Below are positions 5,196-11,039 of a DNA stretch of 11,039 nucleotides, piece by piece. The stretch's first letter is position 1. Each line of letters begins with the position of its first letter. Source of the DNA: Deltaproteobacteria bacterium (GTDB lineage Bacteria; Desulfobacterota; Anaeroferrophillalia; Anaeroferrophillales; Tharpellaceae); NCBI GenBank assembly GCA_030633185.1, contig DAOVTG010000064.1:1-11039 (forward strand), given 5' to 3'. Under the pieces are notes generated by a model that worked only from the letters and a program-made list of their open reading frames with translations, ran no database searches and was not told where the DNA came from. Position numbers and translations under genes: made by a program.

Positions 5196-6890
5196 ATGAA
5201 AATGCGTTCACATCAGATCACCAAAGGTCCTGAGCGAGCCCCGCATCGGGCTCTTCTTAAAGCTATCGGCTATACCGATACCGAACTGCAACGCCCTCTA
5301 ATCGGCGTTGCTCAGTCGGCCAACGAGGTAATCCCCGGCCATATCCACCTTGACCGAGTCTGTGCGGCGGTTAAAGACGGTATTCGCATGGCTGGCGGCA
5401 CACCCATGGAATTTTCGACGATCGGCATCTGTGACGGCATTGCCATGGGCCATGAAGGCATGAAATATTCACTCGCCTCCCGTGAGCTGATTGCCGACTC
5501 GGTTGAAAGCATGGCCCGGGCTTATCCTTTTGACGGCCTGGTGCTGCTGCCCAATTGCGATAAAATTGTACCCGGCATGATCATGGCGGGGGCTCGTCTC
5601 GACTTGCCGACAATTGTTATCAGCGGCGGCCCCATGCGAACCGGTATTTGCAACGGTCAGGAAATTGACCTGATCACGGTTTTTGAAGGTATTGGCAAGC
5701 TTAAAATTGGTGAACTGAGCCTGGAACAGCTAACTGAGCTGGAAAATTCCGCCTGTCCCGGAGCCGGCTCCTGCAGCGGCATGTTTACGGCAAATTCGAT
5801 GAACTGCCTGACCGAAGCTTTAGGCATTGCCCTGCCCGGTAACGGTACCATCTTGGCGGTCGATGCGGCCCGGATCCGCCTAGCCAAAGAGAGCGGCATG
5901 GCAATCATCAATCTGGTCGAAAAAAAAATCACGATGCGCCAAATCCTGACTGATAAGGCATTTCACAACGCCCTGGCTGTCGACATGGCCTTTGGCGGCT
6001 CCACCAATACCTCACTGCATCTACCCGCAATCGCTCATGAAGCAGGTCTCACACTTAAACTGGAAGAATTCAACCGGGTAAGCCTTAAGACCCCCCATAT
6101 CTGCAACATGTCACCCGGCGGGCCGGATCATATGGAAGATCTGCATCAGGCCGGCGGCGTCAGCGCGATAATGAAGGTGCTGGCGGAAAAAGGACTGTTA
6201 GTCGAAGATTGCCTGACCGTCAGCGGTAAAACTCTGGGCGAGCTCCTCGCTAACCCGGCCATCAAGGTTTTAAATTCCGAAACCATACGCCCCCTGGATA
6301 ATCCCTACCATGCCACCGGTGGCCTTGCGGTTCTGACCGGCAATCTGGCTGAAGATGGGGCTGTTGTCAAACAGTCGGCAGTCGCCCCGGAAATGCTGCA
6401 ACACCAGGGCCCGGCCCGAATTTTTAACACCGAGGAAGAAGCTTTTTCAGCTATTATAAACCGTGAGATTAAGCCGGGTGATATCATTGTCATCCGTTAT
6501 GAGGGGCCCCAAGGGGGGCCGGGCATGCGTGAGATGCTCTCGCCGACTGCAGCTTTAGCCGGTATCGGCCTCGACAAGGAGGTTGCACTGCTGACAGATG
6601 GCCGTTTTTCCGGCGGCACCCGTGGAGCCGCCATCGGCCATATCTCTCCGGAAGCCAGCGCCGGCGGTCTCATCGGCCTGGTTGAAGAGGGTGATCAGAT
6701 TAAAATTGATATACCTAAACGCTCATTAACACTTCTCGTCAATGAAAAAACCTTAGCCGAACGTAAGAAAAACCAGCACCAACCCACGGCTAAAATCAGC
6801 CACGGCTATCTCGCTCGCTATGCCGCCCAAGTAAGCTCCGCCGCAGCCGGTGCGATTTTGACTTTAACAGCAACAAGCAAAAAACGTTAA
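5196..6890 (+). CDS. ilvD: Dihydroxy-acid dehydratase
   Basis: The enzyme dehydrates 2,3-dihydroxy-isovalerate and 2,3-dihydroxy-3-methylvalerate to the 2-oxo acids for valine, leucine and isoleucine (cytoplasm, Fe-S and Mg dependent). At 564 residues it is full length. Family motifs are D80 in ICDGIAMGHEGM, NCDKIVPGM (C121, Mg-ligand D122, K123), CPGAGSCSGMFTANSMN with C193, GGSTNTSLHLPA (267-278), PGGPDHMEDLHQAGG (307-321), RYEGPQGGPGMREMLSPT (434-451) and TDGRFSGGT with S472. The position that is a third cluster Cys in [2Fe-2S] members is Gly48, as in E. coli IlvD, which points to the oxygen-labile [4Fe-4S] type. The ATG lies 5 bases after the lipoprotein stop and has only a weak ribosome site. 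No other branched-chain amino acid gene is adjacent. A sugar-acid dehydratase of the same superfamily is less likely given the DHAD-like motifs. Confidence 0.93.
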   Translation: MKMRSHQITKGPERAPHRALLKAIGYTDTELQRPLIGVAQSANEVIPGHIHLDRVCAAVKDGIRMAGGTPMEFSTIGICDGIAMGHEGMKYSLASRELIADSVESMARAYPFDGLVLLPNCDKIVPGMIMAGARLDLPTIVISGGPMRTGICNGQEIDLITVFEGIGKLKIGELSLEQLTELENSACPGAGSCSGMFTANSMNCLTEALGIALPGNGTILAVDAARIRLAKESGMAIINLVEKKITMRQILTDKAFHNALAVDMAFGGSTNTSLHLPAIAHEAGLTLKLEEFNRVSLKTPHICNMSPGGPDHMEDLHQAGGVSAIMKVLAEKGLLVEDCLTVSGKTLGELLANPAIKVLNSETIRPLDNPYHATGGLAVLTGNLAEDGAVVKQSAVAPEMLQHQGPARIFNTEEEAFSAIINREIKPGDIIVIRYEGPQGGPGMREMLSPTAALAGIGLDKEVALLTDGRFSGGTRGAAIGHISPEASAGGLIGLVEEGDQIKIDIPKRSLTLLVNEKTLAERKKNQHQPTAKISHGYLARYAAQVSSAAAGAILTLTATSKKR

Positions 6891-6905
6891 TTCCCGGGAC
6901 AAGCA

Positions 6906-8285
6906 TTGAAACAAAACGAACAGTTCCATATGATGACCGTCTTGAGGTTACTTGACGCACTCTACGGAGTTATCTGTTTTTTTTGTGTTACTGTTTTTTT
7001 TACCTCCCAAAAACCACCCCTTTTCACATTTCACCTAACTCTTCTTTTCTTTGTTATAGCAATTATCTTTCACCATGCCGGCATCTATCGTTCATGGCGC
7101 TTTTCTTCACTTAACCAAGAATTTACACGCCTGTTTTATTGCTGTTTACTGGTTGTTTTGACTCTCATAACCATCGCCTACGCAGCTGATATCAATAGTC
7201 TTTTTCCTCGAAAAACGATCTTGATTTTTTCAGTGTGCTGGTATACGGGCATTATTTGCGGACGTTTTCTGCTGCGCACGATATTACACACTTTAAGAGC
7301 TCAAGGGTACAATATTCGGCGGGCGGTCATCGCCGGGGAGGGTGATGCCGGTCGACACCTGCTGAAAGCCGTAAAAAACAACTCCTGGACAGGAGTTAGA
7401 ATTCTGGGAACTTTTTCCGACGAGCAAAACAACCTTAATAACGAATTGTTACGTTTAGGAACCCTCGATAAATTGGCTGATTATGTCCAGGACGAAAATA
7501 TTGATATAGTTTACCTCTGTCTACCGGTACATAAAGAGAAAAAGATCACCCAACTCCTGACAAAATTAAGCGACACCGGTGTCTCCGTCCATTTTATTCC
7601 CGATATTTTTTTCTACGATCTGGTTTTGTCGAGTAACATAGAATTTTTCGACCAGATCCCGGTCATAGGTCTATTGGACACCCCCATAAAAGGTATCAAT
7701 GCCCTGTTAAAACGCTCCGAGGATCTGATTATTGCCAGCTTGATATTATTAATCAGTGCTCCGTTATTGTCAATTGTCGCGATCTTGATTAAAATCTCTT
7801 CATCAGGAACTATTTTTTTCATTCAGTGGCGCTACGGCTTGGACGGTGAACCTTTCCGGATCTATAAATTTCGCACCATGACCGCCTCTGAAGAGGACAA
7901 TAAGTTTCGGCAGACAACTCGCAACGATAAACGAGTCACCAAAATAGGCTACTGGCTACGACGCTTCAGCATTGACGAATTACCCCAGCTATTTAATGTT
8001 TTATGCGGCAACATGTCGATGGTTGGCCCCCGACCTCACCCGATTCCCATGAATGAAAAATACCGTAAAACCGTAAATGGCTATATGCTCCACCATAAAG
8101 TTAAACCCGGAATCACCGGATTGGCTCAACTGCGAGGTTATCGAGGCGAAACCGATACCATGAATAAAATTATAAACCGTGTAGAGAGCGACCTCGAATA
8201 TGTCAGAGACTGGTCGCTATGGCTCGATATCAAGATTATTTTTCAAACAGCCTACTCCAGAGCTTGGAGTAATAACGCCTATTAA
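6906..8285 (+). CDS. Polyprenyl-phosphate hexose-1-phosphate transferase (WcaJ/WbaP-like)
   Basis: This membrane enzyme transfers a sugar-1-phosphate from a UDP-sugar to undecaprenyl phosphate, starting a lipid-linked glycan for exopolysaccharide, capsule or O-antigen. The 459 residues follow the large WcaJ layout. There are about four N-terminal membrane segments (near 14-32, 39-57, 77-93, 104-122), a Rossmann-like cytoplasmic domain (139-260, with AVIAGEGDAGRHLL) and a hydrophobic re-entrant helix (272-296). The catalytic Bac_transf domain carries KFRTM (321-325), the D357-E358 dyad in DELPQLFNVL, GNMSMVGPRPHP (368-379), PGITGLAQLRGYRGET (401-416) and a C-terminal DWSLWLDIKIIFQT. The start taken is TTG 6906 with GGGA nearby; ATG 6930 or 6933 would shorten the protein by 8-9 residues. 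The gene is visibly more T-rich than ilvD, which ends 15 bases upstream. The sugar specificity (glucose, galactose or other) cannot be read by eye. Confidence 0.92.
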   Translation: MKQNEQFHMMTVLRLLDALYGVICFFCVTVFFTSQKPPLFTFHLTLLFFVIAIIFHHAGIYRSWRFSSLNQEFTRLFYCCLLVVLTLITIAYAADINSLFPRKTILIFSVCWYTGIICGRFLLRTILHTLRAQGYNIRRAVIAGEGDAGRHLLKAVKNNSWTGVRILGTFSDEQNNLNNELLRLGTLDKLADYVQDENIDIVYLCLPVHKEKKITQLLTKLSDTGVSVHFIPDIFFYDLVLSSNIEFFDQIPVIGLLDTPIKGINALLKRSEDLIIASLILLISAPLLSIVAILIKISSSGTIFFIQWRYGLDGEPFRIYKFRTMTASEEDNKFRQTTRNDKRVTKIGYWLRRFSIDELPQLFNVLCGNMSMVGPRPHPIPMNEKYRKTVNGYMLHHKVKPGITGLAQLRGYRGETDTMNKIINRVESDLEYVRDWSLWLDIKIIFQTAYSRAWSNNAY

Positions 8286-8306
8286 ATTGCCCTTAGGATT
8301 AGAAAA

Positions 8307-9416
8307 ATGACCTCCCAAACTCTTACTCTTTTTGCCGATTATGAACCACTCGCCGGAGTCACCAATCCCACCCCGCAGCAAACTTATCGTAACCCCCGTC
8401 TGCTTCTGCAAGAGAACCGACCGGTAGACCTAAAACCGGATTATATCGAAGTTGAAATGCTCTATGCCGGTCTCTGCGGAACCGATCTGCATCTGGTTAA
8501 AGCCCATCCTGAAACCGGATATATTTCAACTTCAGCACCGGTCATGATCCCCTCCCAAGGACGCATTATCGGACATGAAGGGGTTGGTAAAGTCGTAAAA
8601 ACCGGCTCTCAGGTTCAACACTTAAAACCCGGCAACCTGGTCACCTTCGAATCAATAATGGTCTGTAGATTTTGCGACGCCTGCCGTAAAGGCTACTTTA
8701 ACCAGTGCCGTCATGCCCGCTTAATAGGTTTGGAAGAGGATGGTCTGTTTGCCAATAAAGCTCATCTGCCGGCATCACTGGCTCACAACATTACCGATAT
8801 GGCTGAAGATGATCACGGCCTCCAGGCCGCAGCTTGTTTTGAACCGGCCGGGGTTGCTTATGTCGCTTGCGAGGCCGTGCGCCCGGGTGGCGCTGAAAGA
8901 GTCGTTATTTTCGGAGCCGGACCGATTGGTCTCTTCTCAGCCATGCTCTGGCGACGGGTTTTTGGGGCCAGGATGATACATATTGTTGAACCGGTACCAT
9001 TTCGCCGGGAATTTGCCCGCCAATTTTGTGACCGGGTTTACGACGTTGAAGAGTATTTCGAGACCTTCCGGGGCTCCATGGATGTTCTGGTCGAAGCTTC
9101 AGGCAACCTTGACAATGTCCAACGCGCCTTTCCTTTTCTTGATGTTCATGGTCAGGTTGTTTTGCTGGCCCGCAGCGGTCAACCTCTTTATCTCGATGCC
9201 GTTGACCACATGATCACCAATGCTATCGGAATCGTCGGTTCCCGTGGTCACTTGGGCGGAGCCTTTGATCGTATCCGCCAACTTTATCATGACGGGGTTT
9301 TGCCTCTAACCGATGTCATAACCAAAATTGTACCCGGTCTGAATGGTTTGCTGGATTTAATGACCACCGGTAATCAAGCCATTGATAATAATTGCAAGGT
9401 GTTGGTTCGGTTTTAA
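8307..9416 (+). CDS. Zinc-dependent medium-chain alcohol/polyol dehydrogenase
   Basis: This 369-residue MDR-family enzyme, probably NAD-dependent, oxidises a secondary alcohol of a sugar, polyol or amino-alcohol. Catalytic zinc ligands are C57 in AGLCGTDLH, then H90 and E91 in GHEG, with E179 in the EPAG segment as a further ligand candidate. Structural zinc Cys are C120, C123, C126 and C134 (C-x2-C-x2-C-x7-C). The Rossmann fold has GAGPIG at 203-208 and an acidic residue, E228, at the end of the second strand, which favours NAD over NADP. The general form is that of threonine/sorbitol dehydrogenase relatives, with a somewhat extended N terminus (about 25 residues). AGGA lies 8 bases before the ATG. 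Its position 21 bases after the glycosyl-phosphate transferase and 5 bases before the DUF362 gene suggests a sugar or cyclitol substrate in glycan synthesis. The substrate is unknown. Confidence 0.88.
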   Translation: MTSQTLTLFADYEPLAGVTNPTPQQTYRNPRLLLQENRPVDLKPDYIEVEMLYAGLCGTDLHLVKAHPETGYISTSAPVMIPSQGRIIGHEGVGKVVKTGSQVQHLKPGNLVTFESIMVCRFCDACRKGYFNQCRHARLIGLEEDGLFANKAHLPASLAHNITDMAEDDHGLQAAACFEPAGVAYVACEAVRPGGAERVVIFGAGPIGLFSAMLWRRVFGARMIHIVEPVPFRREFARQFCDRVYDVEEYFETFRGSMDVLVEASGNLDNVQRAFPFLDVHGQVVLLARSGQPLYLDAVDHMITNAIGIVGSRGHLGGAFDRIRQLYHDGVLPLTDVITKIVPGLNGLLDLMTTGNQAIDNNCKVLVRF

Positions 9417-9421
9417 CCAAT

Positions 9422-10693
9422 ATGTCAATTATAGACAGTCAAAGCCCTGTTCCTGCATATGATATTTTAACTAATTTAGATAAAGCCGGACTGAATTACC
9501 GCTTATCGACAGCTCTTGACCGCTGGTCACATCTTTGGCCTGCATCACCAAATGCACTAATCCTTATCAAACCCAATCTTAACAGCAATATGAATGCCTT
9601 GACCGGCAACACCACCGACCTGCGTCTAATACATGCTATCATTCTTTATTTCTCCAGTAAAGGTTACCAAAATATCATTATCGGGGAAGGCACAAATAGC
9701 GGTTTTTATCGTCGCAAAATAAACGTCATTTCACGGCTAGGCGTCGATCGCCTAGCCGCGTGGCACGGGATTGTCGTCAAAGATCTTAATCAATCACAAC
9801 CTCTTCCCATCAAATTTGCGGACGATATTACGGCAGAGGTAGCCGAAGAGTGTTTAACCGCTGACCTCTTTATAAACCTGCCAAAACTAAAAACCCATGC
9901 TGAAACGGGTATGAGTGTTTGTCTTAAAAACCTTATGGGTTGCTTGGTTGGTCAGAAAAACAAGAAAAAAACTCATCAAAAATTAGCAGACAATATCTTA
10001 CACCTCAATCAACAGGTAAAACCCCACCTGCATATTATTGATGCTTTAATCGCCATGGAAGGATTAGGCCCGACACGAGGCCATCCAAGACGTCTGGACA
10101 CTATTATTATAGGTGATAACCCCTTGTTTCTTGATCTGCTTTGCAGTGCTCTAACAAGCATCCCTAAAACTGAAATCAGCCCCCTGAGTAAGGCCAGGAG
10201 TCTCAATAAAATTCCTTTGCACTGGGATAAAGAAGTAACAAAATCCGCAAATAACATTAACTGGAAACCGTTCAAAAAAGCTCGCCCGGGCTGGCTTGCG
10301 GCCTTTATTAACCATCCACAAAGACAGAAATACTTTCTTCTCCTGAGAAAAAATATTGTTATTTCCAGGCTACTGGATTACAAATGGTTTGGTTGCCTGC
10401 TTTTCCAACTCGGTTTACGACAAGACATTTTTGAAGATTGTGAACTACAATTACATGGCCTCAAATTCAACCATGAGCTCTGCAACCACTGTGGAATTTG
10501 CCGAGAAGTCTGCCCCATCAACCTAGATTTACCTGACATTCTACCTCAACCCGGGAAAAATTGCATTGGTTGTCTTTACTGTCTGGCTAGCTGCCCTCAG
10601 CAAGCTTATCAAATGGAAGGCAAAGCTGGTTTTTATGCTGAACAGATCAAACAGTATGATACGTTAATTCGTAAAATATATGTTAACAAATGA
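9422..10693 (+). CDS. DUF362 protein with C-terminal 2x[4Fe-4S] ferredoxin domain
   Basis: The 423 residues start at ATG 9422, 5 bases after the dehydrogenase stop. A TTG at 9392 would overlap that gene and adds ten residues. The DUF362 domain spans about 45-245, with IKPNLNS (49-55), the INLPKLKTHAETGMS stretch (151-165), CLKNLMG followed by the lysine-rich GQKNKKKTHQ, and ALIAMEGLGPTRG (208-220). After a basic linker (about 250-345), two cluster motifs follow: C354-x2-C357-x2-C360-x3-C364-P and C381-x2-C384-x2-C387-x3-C391-P, a bacterial 2[4Fe-4S] ferredoxin fold. DUF362 proteins are common in anaerobes; their chemistry is not well defined. A soluble electron-transfer or redox enzyme role is inferred. 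Placement beside the dehydrogenase and ahead of a radical SAM gene would fit supplying electrons in an oxygen-sensitive glycan modification, but this is speculation. Confidence 0.88.
   Translation: MSIIDSQSPVPAYDILTNLDKAGLNYRLSTALDRWSHLWPASPNALILIKPNLNSNMNALTGNTTDLRLIHAIILYFSSKGYQNIIIGEGTNSGFYRRKINVISRLGVDRLAAWHGIVVKDLNQSQPLPIKFADDITAEVAEECLTADLFINLPKLKTHAETGMSVCLKNLMGCLVGQKNKKKTHQKLADNILHLNQQVKPHLHIIDALIAMEGLGPTRGHPRRLDTIIIGDNPLFLDLLCSALTSIPKTEISPLSKARSLNKIPLHWDKEVTKSANNINWKPFKKARPGWLAAFINHPQRQKYFLLLRKNIVISRLLDYKWFGCLLFQLGLRQDIFEDCELQLHGLKFNHELCNHCGICREVCPINLDLPDILPQPGKNCIGCLYCLASCPQQAYQMEGKAGFYAEQIKQYDTLIRKIYVNK
9734..9758. repeat. Perfect hairpin within the DUF362 gene
   Basis: Arms CGGCTAGGCG (9734-9743) and CGCCTAGCCG (9749-9758) are exact reverse complements around a TCGAT loop. 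The segment encodes R104 to A112 of the DUF362 protein and is locally much richer in GC than its surroundings. No T tract follows it. Confidence 0.85.
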
Positions 10694-10773
10694 TATCTGT
10701 AACCCTTTATAGCTCTATTATATAACCAACAATAACAATACTATAGCTCACTTTTAACCTTTGCGAATTTTTT
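10694..10773. promoter_or_regulatory. AT-rich intergenic region before the radical SAM gene
   Basis: The 80 bases are strongly AT-rich. They contain AACCCTTTAT (10701-10710) and TATATAA (10719-10725) with an 8-base spacer, the same words and spacing as upstream of the GTG at 4060. TATAGCTC occurs twice (10708-10715 and 10742-10749). There is no clear ribosome site before the ATG at 10774. A promoter is plausible here because this is the first sizeable gap after the tightly packed genes. No -35/-10 pair could be fixed with confidence. Confidence 0.35.
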
Positions 10774-11039
10774 ATGACAACTTCAAAAACCCTGAAAACA
10801 CCACGAATATGGCTCTTAAATCCGCCTTTTTTAAAAAAATTTTCCCGCCCGCAAAGAAGCCCGGCCGTCACTAAAAGTGGTACCATCTATTTCCCAATGT
10901 GGCTGGCTTATGCCACTGCGGTTCTCGAACGAGATGATTACACTGTCACTCTAACTGATGCCCCGGCCCAGGGTTTGGATGAAAATAGAATCCTGGTCAT
11001 AGCCGAAGAACTCACACCCGACTTAATCGTCCTTGACAC
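10774..11039 (+). CDS. Cobalamin-binding radical SAM protein, N-terminal part (3' truncated)
   Basis: The frame runs from ATG 10774 to the window edge (88 complete codons) without a stop. The translation contains IWLLNPPFLKKFSRPQ, TIYFPMWLAYATAVLE, DDYTVTLTDAPAQG and ELTPDLIVLDT. This is the start of a B12-binding domain of the kind that precedes a radical SAM domain in BchE/HpnJ-type proteins: a first strand ending in NPP, a substrate-facing YFP..L.Y.A.VLE helix, a second strand followed by D-A-P, then PDLIVLDT. The CxxxCxxC cluster motif would lie beyond the window, so the radical SAM part is inferred from family architecture. Such enzymes carry out methylations or rearrangements on unactivated carbons, often in lipid, hopanoid or glycan pathways of anaerobes. 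It follows the DUF362 gene after an 80-base gap. Confidence 0.8.
   Translation, partial: MTTSKTLKTPRIWLLNPPFLKKFSRPQRSPAVTKSGTIYFPMWLAYATAVLERDDYTVTLTDAPAQGLDENRILVIAEELTPDLIVLD

Noticed and set aside
7380..7397. AACTCCT-GGAC-AGGAGTT hairpin in the transferase gene
   Set aside because: 7-bp arms with a short loop are expected by chance in a window of this length.
8253..8271. TACTCCA-GAGCT-TGGAGTA hairpin near the end of the transferase gene as a terminator
   Set aside because: The stem is only 7 bp, lies before the stop codon, has no T run after it, and the next gene starts 21 bases past the stop.

Overview
The window is 11,039 bases of a bacterial chromosome, with every recognisable gene on the + strand. 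Moderate GC, occasional GTG/TTG starts, lipoproteins with flagellar FlgT-like C-terminal domains, a DUF362 ferredoxin fusion and a cobalamin-binding radical SAM protein suggest an anaerobic member of the former Deltaproteobacteria (Desulfobacterota or a relative). This is inference from gene content. No rRNA, tRNA, CRISPR array, transposase gene or phage gene was seen.

Layout. (1) Positions 1-1098 hold the 3' end of a beta-propeller-like (VCBS/FG-GAP type) protein, then a small cupin matching the isomerase half of type II phosphomannose isomerase/GDP-mannose pyrophosphorylase. (2) After a 211-base gap with inverted repeats, 1310-2386 encodes the nucleotidyltransferase half (ManC). Together these two genes could carry fructose-6-P/mannose-1-P chemistry towards GDP-mannose. 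(3) 2515-3807 and 4060-5190 encode two paralogous outer-membrane-type lipoproteins sharing a FlgT-like C-terminal domain. The first also carries a long Q/P/Y/G/N-rich low-complexity segment. A strongly foldable 140-base repeat lies between them. (4) From 4060 to 10693 five genes are packed with gaps of 5-21 bases: lipoprotein, dihydroxy-acid dehydratase (ilvD), a membrane polyprenyl-phosphate sugar-1-phosphate transferase, a zinc-dependent medium-chain dehydrogenase, and a DUF362 protein with two 4Fe-4S motifs. (5) The window ends inside a cobalamin-binding radical SAM gene.

How they may work together. GDP-mannose supply, an initiating sugar-phosphate transferase, a polyol/sugar-type dehydrogenase and two metal-cofactor redox/radical enzymes look like the start of a cell-surface glycan or glycolipid locus in an anaerobe. 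The flanking lipoproteins and propeller protein fit an envelope theme. ilvD (valine/isoleucine synthesis) is the functional outlier inside this tight gene string.

The least explained signals are the two intergenic repeat elements, a perfect 26-base palindrome inside the first lipoprotein gene, a 10-bp-arm hairpin inside the DUF362 gene, and a spaced two-part motif shared by two intergenic regions. No clearly new defence or mobile system is visible. The most promising lead is the transferase-dehydrogenase-DUF362-radical SAM string, which runs off the window.
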